A DNA stretch of 64,000 bases from the NCBI GenBank assembly GCA_046296295.1, contig JBKBLG010000001.1:248001-312000 (forward strand), read 5' to 3'. A program made the translations under genes and the position numbers. The notes under the pieces are model-generated. The model ran no database searches. It was not told where the DNA came from and saw only the letters and a program-made list of their open reading frames with translations. This document shows, piece after piece, positions 42,864 through 51,499 of the stretch; within the stretch, counting starts at the first letter, position 1, and the number at the start of each line of letters is the position of its first letter. Origin of the DNA: UBA10646 sp046296295. GTDB lineage: Bacteria > Bacteroidota > Bacteroidia > Chitinophagales > Chitinophagaceae.

Positions 42864-45800
42864 TTATGCAATTGAAGTATCAATACCATTCGATGAACCT
42901 TCGGGTTCTTTACTCTTACCGAGTGGCTTTCGCTTGGCAAAATCTACCAGAATTGGCGCTGCTACAAATATGGAAGAATAAGTACCTGTTATTACACCAA
43001 TAAGCATGGCAAAGGCGAAACCTCGTGTAACCTCACCACCGAAGATGAATAAAATTAAGATGGTTAAGAATACGGTTAAGCTCGTCATAATGGTACGACT
43101 TAGCGTTTCATTAATAGCACGGTTAATGATAGAAGCTTTAGAAGCATTATCCATAATGTTACTATCTTCACGAATACGGTCGTACACAATAATGGTGTCG
43201 TTCATCGAGAAACCAATTACAGTTAAAATTGCAGCAATAAAGTGCTGATCAATTTCAAGCGGAAATGGTACAATATTTCTGAAGAAACTGAATACTATTA
43301 AGGTAACAAACACGTCGTGTAATAAAGCTATAATAGTACCAAGCGAGTATCTCCAATCGCGGAAACGAATGAAGATGTACAAGCAAATCACCAACATAGC
43401 GAAAATGGTTGCGTTAGTAGCACCTTTTTTCAAATCGTCAGAAATGGTAGGTAATACTGTTTGAGAGCTTTGCTTGTATTCTGAACTGAACTTATTAAAA
43501 TCAACACCTTCAGGAATATGCTTTTGCAATCCTTTAAACAATGTTTGTTCTACCTCAACATCAACATTATTACCTCTTTCATGAATTTTATAAGCTGTAG
43601 TAATGTTCAACTGATTGTCTTTACCTACGGTTTTAATAATGGGTGCTTCACCAAATACAGCAGCTAAATCTTGACGAACATTTTCAATATTGGGCTTAGT
43701 TTTAAACAATATTGTATATGAACGACCACCTGCAAATTCAACACCTTCATCAAATCCGTTAAAGAATGATGCTATACCTAAAATTAGTACCACTACCGAA
43801 ATTCCGTATGCAATTTTTCTATATTCAATGAACTTGAAATTAGCATGGCGAAACACCTTACGGCTAATACCTGTAAAGTAATTGAAGTGGCGGTTTTTGT
43901 TGGTGTAGGTATCGCTAATTAAACGAGATACTAAGATACCACAAAACAAGCTCAATAAAATACCAATGATTTGTGTTGTAGCAAAACCTAGTACCGGGCC
44001 CAAACCAAAGTACACTAAAATAATAGCGGTAAGTAAAGTGGTAACGTGAGCATCTAACACAGGTGCTAAAGAACGCTTATAACCATCTGCTACTGCATTT
44101 TGGTACGTTTTGCCTTTGGTAATTTCTTCTTTAATACGTTCAAAGATGATTACGTTGGTATCTACAGCCATACCAATGGTTAACACTAAACCTGCAATAC
44201 CTGGAGCTGTTAACGTGAAACCAAGTAAGCTGAGTACGAAAACTGTAAACAATAAGTTTAAGATTAAAGCAATGTTAGCTACCCAACCTGCTGTATTGTA
44301 GTAAATAAGCATCAAAGCAAAAATCACAATGAATGAAATCGCAAATGCCATACTACCACCATTAACAGCATCTTCACCTAAAGTTGGACCCACCAATTGC
44401 TCTTGTACAATTTTAGCAGGAGCGTCGAGCTTACCACTTTGTAAGATATCTGCTAAATCTTTAGCTTCTGTAATGGTATAGTTACCAGTAATTTCAGACT
44501 GGCCGCCAGTAATAGGAGTATTTACAAAAGGTGCACTATACACTACATTATCCAATACAATGGCAATAGGCTTGCCTACATTATCGCTTGTTAATTTAGC
44601 CCATAAACGTGTACCAGTAGCATCCATCGACATTTTGATGGCTACCTTACCACGCTGGTCAAAATCTTGCTTGGCATCAGAAACATAAGCTCCCTCCAAC
44701 GGAGCCTGACCATTTTCTAAAGTTTTGATAGCATATAATGGTAAGATATTTTTAAAACGAGGGTCATTGTTCTCAGGCTTACCATACATGAACACTAAGT
44801 TCGAAGGGAATTTATTAGTTACAAAACTCAAACGCAAGAACTCACCCACACGAGCAGTATCCTTCGTTTGTACATAACCAATATTAGATGGCATTTGTAC
44901 TTTACCAGTTTGTGGATCTTGCTGTGGCTGTACAAAGGCAATTAAATTACGTAGTGGTGCTTCATTAAATTTAATGGTATTGCTATCGGCCGCAGGCTTA
45001 GTGGTAGCAGCAATAACCGAATCGGCCTTGGTAGAGTCTGAGGCAGATTTGCCGTTTAAGAAATCGCTTAACGCCTTATCTGCGGCTAATACACCTTCAC
45101 TGATATCGCCAATGTTATATACCTCAAAAAACTGCAAATTAGCAGTGCTTTGTAGGTAATTACGAACACGCTGCGGATCTTTAATACCGGCAAGTTCAAT
45201 GGTTATAATGCCTTTAGCCGGGTCTGGGTTAATAGCAGGGCTAGCAACACCAAATCGGTCGATACGTGTACGCAAAATACGATACGTATTATCAAAAGCA
45301 ATTAATGCTTGCTCACGCAAGTATGTTAAGGTTTTATCGTTACTATCGTTAAACTTAATTTTACCATTGCTACGTTGAGCAAAAAGCGGAGCTAACTTAG
45401 CATTAGCATCAGCCTTGGAGAACTCTTCGGCAAATAAGGTAATTAAATCAGCACCACTATTGGCTTTACGAGCAGCGGCTTCAGATAACGCTTTGTTGAA
45501 ATTAGCATCTTTAGAATAATTAGATAAAGAGCGAATTAAGCCCTCTAAACCAACTTCCATTGTAACGCTCATACCACCTTGCAAGTCTAAACCAAGTAGT
45601 AACTCTTGGTTTTTTGCATACTCATACGTACCAATACCAAAGAAAATTTTCTCTTCCTTAGTGCTGTCTTGCAACTTACGAAGTCTGTCTTCGCGGTACG
45701 CCTCAACTTCTAATTCGTAAGCAGTTCTTGCCTGTGCATCGTTCGGAAATTTCTGTTCCGGAGTTTCTGGGTAGGCTGCTTTGGTTTGTTTGTCTGCTTT

Positions 45801-45908
45801 TTCTGCTAATGCTGCTTCATGTTGCTTCACAAACCAAGTGTGGCTTAATTGAATACAACTGAACACGATTAACGCTACAGTTACAACTTTCAACAATGTC
45901 TTTAACAT
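42864..45908 (-). CDS. secDF: Fused protein-export membrane protein SecDF
   Basis: Proton-driven accessory of the Sec translocon, 1014 residues, SecD and SecF joined as is common in Bacteroidota. SecD part: signal-like first helix, LGLDLQGGMSVTMEV, large periplasmic domain (about 60-500, with an insertion rich in Ala/Asp/Ser), GLVLTIGMAVDTNVIIFERIKEE. SecF part from about 690: RKIAYGISVVVLILGIASFF, DEGVEFAGGRSY, HDVFVTLIVFSFF, GFSMNDTIIVYDRIRED, INRAINETLSRTIMTSLT. A TATCTTTG element at 45943-45950 (minus) may be the promoter. Confidence 0.97.
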   Translation of the reverse strand: MLKTLLKVVTVALIVFSCIQLSHTWFVKQHEAALAEKADKQTKAAYPETPEQKFPNDAQARTAYELEVEAYREDRLRKLQDSTKEEKIFFGIGTYEYAKNQELLLGLDLQGGMSVTMEVGLEGLIRSLSNYSKDANFNKALSEAAARKANSGADLITLFAEEFSKADANAKLAPLFAQRSNGKIKFNDSNDKTLTYLREQALIAFDNTYRILRTRIDRFGVASPAINPDPAKGIITIELAGIKDPQRVRNYLQSTANLQFFEVYNIGDISEGVLAADKALSDFLNGKSASDSTKADSVIAATTKPAADSNTIKFNEAPLRNLIAFVQPQQDPQTGKVQMPSNIGYVQTKDTARVGEFLRLSFVTNKFPSNLVFMYGKPENNDPRFKNILPLYAIKTLENGQAPLEGAYVSDAKQDFDQRGKVAIKMSMDATGTRLWAKLTSDNVGKPIAIVLDNVVYSAPFVNTPITGGQSEITGNYTITEAKDLADILQSGKLDAPAKIVQEQLVGPTLGEDAVNGGSMAFAISFIVIFALMLIYYNTAGWVANIALILNLLFTVFVLSLLGFTLTAPGIAGLVLTIGMAVDTNVIIFERIKEEITKGKTYQNAVADGYKRSLAPVLDAHVTTLLTAIILVYFGLGPVLGFATTQIIGILLSLFCGILVSRLISDTYTNKNRHFNYFTGISRKVFRHANFKFIEYRKIAYGISVVVLILGIASFFNGFDEGVEFAGGRSYTILFKTKPNIENVRQDLAAVFGEAPIIKTVGKDNQLNITTAYKIHERGNNVDVEVEQTLFKGLQKHIPEGVDFNKFSSEYKQSSQTVLPTISDDLKKGATNATIFAMLVICLYIFIRFRDWRYSLGTIIALLHDVFVTLIVFSFFRNIVPFPLEIDQHFIAAILTVIGFSMNDTIIVYDRIREDSNIMDNASKASIINRAINETLSRTIMTSLTVFLTILILFIFGGEVTRGFAFAMLIGVITGTYSSIFVAAPILVDFAKRKPLGKSKEPEGSSNGIDTSIA

Positions 45909-45942
45909 AAGACTGAGGTATTAACAAAATTTTTGTGAGCGG

Positions 45943-45950
45943 CAAAGATA
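45943..45950 (-). promoter_or_regulatory. Possible -7 element (TATCTTTG) of secDF
   Basis: Minus strand, 34 bases upstream of the ATG. No TTG at normal spacing. Confidence 0.4.
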
Positions 45951-45980
45951 TGCGTTTGCATATACCAACCACATGCAGTT

Positions 45981-46011
45981 AAAAAATAGCCCATTCGCAT
46001 TTCGAATGGGC
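45981..46011 (-). terminator. Terminator of the FKBP lipoprotein gene
   Basis: GCCCATTCG (45989-45997) pairs with CGAATGGGC (46003-46011); on the minus strand it is followed by ATTTTTT. Confidence 0.85.
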
Positions 46012-46042
46012 GTTCAATAAACAACTTTTTTGTGAATTTTCA

Positions 46043-46056
46043 CCTTACGGTAAATG
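46043..46056 (+). repeat. DUS-like word, exact copy
   Basis: Between the FKBP stop codon and its terminator, preceded by A. Confidence 0.9.
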
Positions 46057-46067
46057 TTTTTCTGCAC

Positions 46068-46553
46068 TTATTGCACATCTACCAAATAAATTTCGAAGTA
46101 TAATGGCTCGTTCGGGCCAATATTACCACTACCACGACAGCCATAACACATGTAGCTCGGAGCTACAATACGCACAGTACCCTGCTTTCTTATTTTCAGC
46201 AACCCTTGCTGAAACGCCTGAATTACGCCAGTCATACTGAAAGAGGCCGGTCTGTTAATATCGGTTTGGCTATCAAAAACAGTTCCATCCATTTTCTTAC
46301 CTGTATAAAGTACCCTTACGGTAGAACCATTATTTGGCTGCGACCCTGAACCAGGAGCAACAATGGTAAAATACATACCGCTGGCATCTTTTGTAGCTCC
46401 CACCATACCGTTGGCATTGCAAAAAGCAAGCATAGCAGCATCTTCTTTACTTGGGTCTAAGTTAGAACAGCCTGTACGTGTTTGATCATTGCAGGCAGCT
46501 CCTAAGCATACAAGTGTAATTAAAAGTAAGCCACCCAGTTTTTTCAGTAACAT
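46068..46553 (-). CDS. FKBP-type peptidyl-prolyl isomerase lipoprotein
   Basis: 161 residues. Lipoprotein leader (LLLITLVCLGAACNDQ) followed by an FKBP domain: STVRVLYTGKKMDGTVFDSQ, VIQAFQQGLLKIRKQGTVRIVAPSYMCYG, PLYFEIYLVDV. Probably assists folding of exported proteins. It carries extra Cys residues (CSNLDP, AFCNANG, CYGCRG) beyond the lipobox. It lies between secDF and a small membrane-protein gene on the same strand. Confidence 0.92.
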   Translation of the reverse strand: MLLKKLGGLLLITLVCLGAACNDQTRTGCSNLDPSKEDAAMLAFCNANGMVGATKDASGMYFTIVAPGSGSQPNNGSTVRVLYTGKKMDGTVFDSQTDINRPASFSMTGVIQAFQQGLLKIRKQGTVRIVAPSYMCYGCRGSGNIGPNEPLYFEIYLVDVQ

Positions 46554-46602
46554 AAATGGAAATGTAGTTTAAATATGGTAATAGAATGCTTGTGTGTATA
46601 TG

Positions 46603-46947
46603 CTAAGACGCATTTTCGGTTGCTTTAGCTGCATTTTCAAGTCGCCGCTTTTTCGCTAGCAATTCCTGATACTGCTGCTCTTTCATATCCCATTGATACC
46701 GTTGAAAAAAGATAGCAGAAAAAATAGAGATTATGATAATCGCCATCATTAACGTTAGAGGGCTCATTTTACTAGCGGCCTGCATAGAAGCCCGCTCGTA
46801 AAAACCGCTATTTAAAGCAAGCAAAATCAATAATCCTATGGCTAATCCGATAGAAAAACCCTTAATTATTGGCCTGCTGATACCCCCCTCTTGTTCTCTG
46901 CGTTGTTGCCAAAAGGCAATAAACTTTTCTTCACTTGGCGTAAGCAT
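46603..46947 (-). CDS. Small two-helix membrane protein with coiled-coil tail
   Basis: 114 residues; hydrophobic segments at about 27-45 and 60-80, then a charged helical tail (KEQQYQELLAKKRRLENAAK). Not assigned to a family. Co-oriented with and 49 bases upstream of the FKBP gene. The -7-like element TATATTTG (46952-46959, minus) is four bases from its ATG, indicating a leaderless transcript. Confidence 0.7.
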   Translation of the reverse strand: MLTPSEEKFIAFWQQRREQEGGISRPIIKGFSIGLAIGLLILLALNSGFYERASMQAASKMSPLTLMMAIIIISIFSAIFFQRYQWDMKEQQYQELLAKKRRLENAAKATENAS

Positions 46948-46951
46948 AACG

Positions 46952-46959
46952 CAAATATA
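46952..46959 (-). promoter_or_regulatory. -7 element (TATATTTG), four bases from ATG
   Basis: Minus-strand TATATTTG, then CGTT, then ATG at 46947. The -33 position reads ATG instead of TTG. Confidence 0.45.
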
Positions 46960-47047
46960 ATGGCTTCAACGGCGTTATAGCATTTGCCGTAAGGCTTTGT
47001 TTTATCATTAACACGGAATACGTTTTATTTGCAAAAAATCATGAATT

Positions 47048-47968
47048 GTGAGTAAGTACGATGCACTGTTATACGATTTTCTGGTTGAGCATAAGCAAAT
47101 TAGTATTGAAAAAATTGGTACGCTGCAAGTAATAGGTAATATTCCACTTGCTGATAAAGACAATGTACTACCCTCTTTAAAAGATGTTATACAATTTAAT
47201 TTTGATAAAAAAGCAACTACCTCAATAGAGTTTATTGAATTTGCAGCTGCACGATTTGCCAAAAACAAAAGTTTGGTAGCCAGCGATATTGAAAGCTACT
47301 TTGAACAGGTACGGCAATTCATAAATATTGGTAAGCAGTATGTAATTCCTGGCGTTGGTATGATTGGTATGCTTAAAATTGGGCAGTACGATTTCACCCC
47401 CAACGAAACCCCTCCACCCGCTGCCGTTCCTAAACCACAACCTAATTTCAACGATACAAAAGCTGAAACAGCATACGAAACCGAAACGGCACAAAAAACA
47501 ACGAATAAAACAAGTAAGCAAAATTTGTTATCTATCGCTGCCATTTTTATAGGTGTACTAGTTATTGCTGGTATAGGCTATTTTGTATATACACTGGTAA
47601 CAGGCAATAGTAATAATGTAGAAAATACCGCAGCCGCAGAAATTATTATTCCCGATACTACCGCTACATTAGTACAACCCGATACCCTGTTGCTAAATAG
47701 CAACAGCCAAACACAACCCACTAGCGACTCAGTGCTGTACAAGTTTATTCACGAAACAACTGCATCGCGTAACAGAGCCATTAGCAGAACCGCAAAGCTG
47801 AAAGCCTATGGTTATAATGCCGACTTCGACAGTATTACCGACCCTAGCACTACGGTTACTAAATACAGGTTGTTTATATCAGCCAGCCGCCTCAATGGTG
47901 ATACACTCAAATTAAAAGACTCGTTGCAACAACTCTTTACACCTCGTATCATTACCATAGCACAATAG
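47048..47968 (+). CDS. HU-like (CCDC81-type) domain protein with one transmembrane helix
   Basis: 306 residues, GTG start at 47048. The first half (DALLYDFLVEHKQISIEKIGTLQV, FIEFAAARFAKNKSLVASDIESYFEQVRQFI, YVIPGVGMIGML) looks like the HU-related domain that in Bacteroidota is fused to a membrane helix and a C-terminal SPOR or similar domain. A single helix lies at about 166-186. The last 70 residues (AISRTAKLKAYGYNADF...TKYRLFISASRLNGDTLKLKDSLQQLF) form a small domain of SPOR-like size. A role tying the cell envelope or division site to DNA is speculative. Confidence 0.7.
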   Translation: MSKYDALLYDFLVEHKQISIEKIGTLQVIGNIPLADKDNVLPSLKDVIQFNFDKKATTSIEFIEFAAARFAKNKSLVASDIESYFEQVRQFINIGKQYVIPGVGMIGMLKIGQYDFTPNETPPPAAVPKPQPNFNDTKAETAYETETAQKTTNKTSKQNLLSIAAIFIGVLVIAGIGYFVYTLVTGNSNNVENTAAAEIIIPDTTATLVQPDTLLLNSNSQTQPTSDSVLYKFIHETTASRNRAISRTAKLKAYGYNADFDSITDPSTTVTKYRLFISASRLNGDTLKLKDSLQQLFTPRIITIAQ

Positions 47969-47979
47969 AATTATTTGTA

Positions 47980-48007
47980 CCTTACGGTAAATACATTTGC
48001 CGCAAGG
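47980..48007. repeat. Back-to-back pair of DUS-like near-copies
   Basis: CCTTACGGTAAATA (47980-47993) directly followed by CATTTGCCGCAAGG (47994-48007); no spacer. Lies 17 bases before the cmk start codon. Confidence 0.8.
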
Positions 48008-48024
48008 CACTATTTTAACCACAA

Positions 48025-48711
48025 ATGGCTAGTAAAAAAATTATAATAACGATAGACGGATTCTCGAGTTGTGGCAAGAGCACACTTGCTAAGCAACTAG
48101 CTCGTGAATTGAATTATGTATTTATAGATAGCGGTGCTATGTACCGTGCTATTACATTATATTTTTTACGCAATCACGTTAATTGGGAGAACCAAGCAGA
48201 AGTAATTGAAGCCCTACAATCCATTTCACTTCATTTCGCTTACAACCCTATTACCGGCAACAGCGATATTCACCTGAACGATGAAGATGTTGAACCACTC
48301 ATAAGAGATATGCTAGTAAGTGAAAATGTGAGTGCGGTGGCTGCTATTAAAGAAGTACGCGAGTTTGCTGTGGCTCAACAACAGAAAATGGGCGAACAAA
48401 AAGGTATTGTAATGGATGGTAGAGATATAGGTACAACGGTGTTCCCAAATGCAGAGCTTAAAATTTTTGTAACCGCCGACCCTACCATACGTGTAGAACG
48501 TCGCTTCAAAGAGTTGTACGATAAGAACCCGCAAATTACCATTGAAGAAGTTCGTACTAATTTAGAAATGCGAGATTATATAGACAGTAATAGAGAAGTT
48601 AGCCCTCTTCGAAAAGCCGACGATGCACTCATACTCGATAATTCTAACCTCACCCGCGAACAACAACTTCGCAAAGCATTACATTGGGTGGCCGAACGCA
48701 CCCAACTTTAA
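48025..48711 (+). CDS. cmk: Cytidylate kinase
   Basis: Phosphorylates CMP/dCMP, 228 residues. P-loop IDGFSSCGKSTLAKQLA; DSGAMYRAITL; VMDGRDIGTTVFPNAELKIFVTADPTIRVERR; RDYIDSNREVSPLRKADDALILDNSNLT. Standard length and motifs. No internal promoter is obvious; the preceding gene is on the same strand 56 bases away. Confidence 0.97.
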   Translation: MASKKIIITIDGFSSCGKSTLAKQLARELNYVFIDSGAMYRAITLYFLRNHVNWENQAEVIEALQSISLHFAYNPITGNSDIHLNDEDVEPLIRDMLVSENVSAVAAIKEVREFAVAQQQKMGEQKGIVMDGRDIGTTVFPNAELKIFVTADPTIRVERRFKELYDKNPQITIEEVRTNLEMRDYIDSNREVSPLRKADDALILDNSNLTREQQLRKALHWVAERTQL

Positions 48712-48832
48712 CAACAACCAACAACATTGCTTGCCTCTTTTTTACTATTTAACCAAATTCGGAAATGGTAAAGCTAAAAACTCGTACTTTAGTCCACCAA
48801 TTTAGAAGACTATAAATGATTGAACAAAACAA

Positions 48833-51484
48833 ATGAGAAAGCAAGCATTAACACTGGCAGCTATTACGCTGTTTAGTACCACGCTGTGGGCACAGCAAGT
48901 GATTCAAGGAACAGTAAAGAGTAATAACAATGCCCCACTTCCGAAGGCCATCATCACTGCCTTACCTTCTAAAACAAAAACCATCACTAATACCGATGGC
49001 ACCTTTACGGTAAATACAAAAACCGGAGATACCGCTATTGTAGTAACCCACATTGGTTTTGGAAGTAGAACTATCGCTTTGAACAATGGAAGTGAATTGA
49101 ACAATATTGTACTTACCGCTTCACTAAGCCAAATTGATGAAGTAGTAGTTATTGGTAACCGCCGAGCCCAGCGTTCTGTGTACAACAGTACCACGCCGGT
49201 AGATGTTGTTCGTATCAGCGACTATAAAACGCAAGTACCACAAGCTGGCGTGAACGAACTATTACAACAATTTGTGCCATCATTCAATGCTTTAAAGCAA
49301 TCGGCATCAGATGGTACAGAGCATATTGATCCTATATCGTTAAGAGGTTTGGGGCCAGACCAGGTTTTGGTACTCGTTAATGGAAAACGTAGGCATACCA
49401 CCTCATTAATAAACTATCAAAATACCGTTGGTAATGGTGCTGTAGGAACTGATATGAACAGTATTCCAACCTCTGCCATCGAAAAAATTGAGGTGTTGAG
49501 AGATGGTGCCTCAGCCCAATACGGTTCAGACGCTATTGCAGGTGTGGTAAATATTATTTTAAAGAAAAACAAGGGATTTACAGTAGGTTTAACCGCAGGT
49601 GTTACGGGCCGGGGCGATGGTGAAAGCATTAACTTCAATGCCAACTATGGCTTTGGTTTCGCAAAAAATAAAGGCTTTGTAAATATTACATTTGAATCTA
49701 ACAATCGTGGTGCAACCAACCGCACGCAAAACCACGACCTGATTATATTTGATCAATCTGCTCAAGGCAATTTTTTTGCATACGCATTTGCGAATAATCC
49801 GGCTGACTCAAGAGCTTTTGATGATGCAGAGCTTGTGGCCAGAGGTTTAACGAGAGATGACTTTAACTTTCGAGTTGGCGATGCACAATCGCTTAACCAA
49901 CAACTATTTGTAAATGCTGGTTATCAGGTTAACGCCACTACCGAGTTGTATGTTACCGCAGGTGCCAGTTACCGTAATGGTAAAGGCTTTGGCTTTCGCC
50001 GCTTACCAAGCGAAACCTCAAATGTAATTACAGCCTTACACCCAAACGGCTTTCAACCCAGTTTAAACAGCGTAATTGGCGATTATTCACTCATTGCAGG
50101 CATCAGAAAATCAATTAAAGATTGGAAGTTAGACTTTAGCAATACCACTGGTACCAACAACTTTGAGTATGAGGTTAAAAACAGTAATAATAGTTCGCTA
50201 GGTAATAATAGCCCCATCAACTTTAAGGCTGGTAGCCATGCCTTCACCCAAAATACTACCAACTTCGATATTAGTAGAACATTTACGCAAGTAAATAACA
50301 TATTGAACTTAGCGTTTGGTGCAGAATATCGTTGGGAACAATATCAAATAAAAGCTGGCGAAGAAGCAAGCTGGCGCTTGTATAACAACAATCCGAATGG
50401 CGTTGCAGGTGTGCAATCATTCCCCGGGTTTAGTCCGGCCAACGCAGTAAAAGCCGATAGAAGCAGCGTTGCAGTTTATGCCGATGCCGATTGGAGTTTT
50501 AATAACAAATTAATTGTTGCACTTGCAGGCCGTTTTGAAAATTATACCGATTTTGGTAATACCCTAAATGGTAAGCTAGCATTACGTTACAACTTCACCA
50601 ATAGCTTTGCATTGAGAGGCGCTGTAAGCACTGGTTTCAGAGCACCATCGTTACATCAACAATACTTTAGTAACTTTTATTCTGATATTGCTCAAAATGG
50701 TGGTGGTATTGTGAATAAAGGTATTTTCAATGGTAATAGTGCTGCAGCTAAAGCTTTAGGATTACCTGAATTAAAAGAAGAAACTTCGGTGAACTATAGT
50801 GTGGGTATTACTACCAAGCCTACGACCAATATAGTGATTACTGCCGATGCGTATTTGATTGATATTAATGATCGTATTGTAATTACAAGTAGCATTACTG
50901 ACCCACGTATCACTGCTTTAGGTGTTGAGAGTGGTCGTTTTTTCACCAATGCTATCGATACTAGAACTGTTGGTTTAGATGTTGTAGCAACCTATCAGTT
51001 ACCTATTAGTTCGAAACAGCGCTTTGATATTGCCTTAGCAGCCAATTTCAATAAAACTGAAATTAAAGACCGCCACTTCCCTACTTCATTAAACAATATC
51101 GATCCGAACCAATATTTCGGTCCAGACCAACGTAGTTTGATTGAAACCAATTTCCCGCAGGCTAAGCATACCCTTACGGTAAATTATACATTGCAGCCAT
51201 TTACATTTACCGTAAGGAACACATACTGGGGTGTAGTAACAAGAGATGGATTCCCATTTGGTATTGTACAAGATCACAAACCTAAAGTTACTACCGACTT
51301 GGCAGCAGCATATACGCTTAAAAAGAATACTACTATAACTGTAGGTGTTAACAACTTACTTGATGTATTTCCAGATGTGCAAGCATACGAAAACTCATAT
51401 TTCGGTGTATTTAAATACGCACCTGTACAAATGGGTGTAGCCGGTAATTATTTTTACACACGTATAACATATACGTTACCATAA
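48833..51484 (+). CDS. TonB-dependent receptor with carboxypeptidase-regulatory-like domain
   Basis: Outer-membrane receptor, 883 residues. Signal peptide MRKQALTLAAITLFSTTLWAQ, CarboxypepD_reg-like domain (about 22-105; ALPSKTKTITNTDGTFTVN), TonB-box-like segment IDEVVVIG, plug (HIDPISLRGLGPDQVLVLVNGKRR, IEKIEVLRDGASAQYGSDAIAGVVNIILKK) and barrel ending in aromatic strand FYTRITYTLP. FATP-style substrate not known; followed 15 bases later by an amino-acid permease gene, which hints at peptide or amino-acid uptake. Three copies of the repeated word lie inside (49003, 51172, 51204). Confidence 0.94.
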   Translation: MRKQALTLAAITLFSTTLWAQQVIQGTVKSNNNAPLPKAIITALPSKTKTITNTDGTFTVNTKTGDTAIVVTHIGFGSRTIALNNGSELNNIVLTASLSQIDEVVVIGNRRAQRSVYNSTTPVDVVRISDYKTQVPQAGVNELLQQFVPSFNALKQSASDGTEHIDPISLRGLGPDQVLVLVNGKRRHTTSLINYQNTVGNGAVGTDMNSIPTSAIEKIEVLRDGASAQYGSDAIAGVVNIILKKNKGFTVGLTAGVTGRGDGESINFNANYGFGFAKNKGFVNITFESNNRGATNRTQNHDLIIFDQSAQGNFFAYAFANNPADSRAFDDAELVARGLTRDDFNFRVGDAQSLNQQLFVNAGYQVNATTELYVTAGASYRNGKGFGFRRLPSETSNVITALHPNGFQPSLNSVIGDYSLIAGIRKSIKDWKLDFSNTTGTNNFEYEVKNSNNSSLGNNSPINFKAGSHAFTQNTTNFDISRTFTQVNNILNLAFGAEYRWEQYQIKAGEEASWRLYNNNPNGVAGVQSFPGFSPANAVKADRSSVAVYADADWSFNNKLIVALAGRFENYTDFGNTLNGKLALRYNFTNSFALRGAVSTGFRAPSLHQQYFSNFYSDIAQNGGGIVNKGIFNGNSAAAKALGLPELKEETSVNYSVGITTKPTTNIVITADAYLIDINDRIVITSSITDPRITALGVESGRFFTNAIDTRTVGLDVVATYQLPISSKQRFDIALAANFNKTEIKDRHFPTSLNNIDPNQYFGPDQRSLIETNFPQAKHTLTVNYTLQPFTFTVRNTYWGVVTRDGFPFGIVQDHKPKVTTDLAAAYTLKKNTTITVGVNNLLDVFPDVQAYENSYFGVFKYAPVQMGVAGNYFYTRITYTLP
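51172..51217. repeat. Inverted pair of DUS-like words inside a TonB receptor gene
   Basis: CCTTACGGTAAATT (51172-51185, one base off) and exact CATTTACCGTAAGG (51204-51217), 18-base spacer, both in frame: read L-T-V-N and F-T-V-R on neighbouring barrel strands. Confidence 0.85.
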
Positions 51485-51499
51485 GCACTACTTTGTTAC

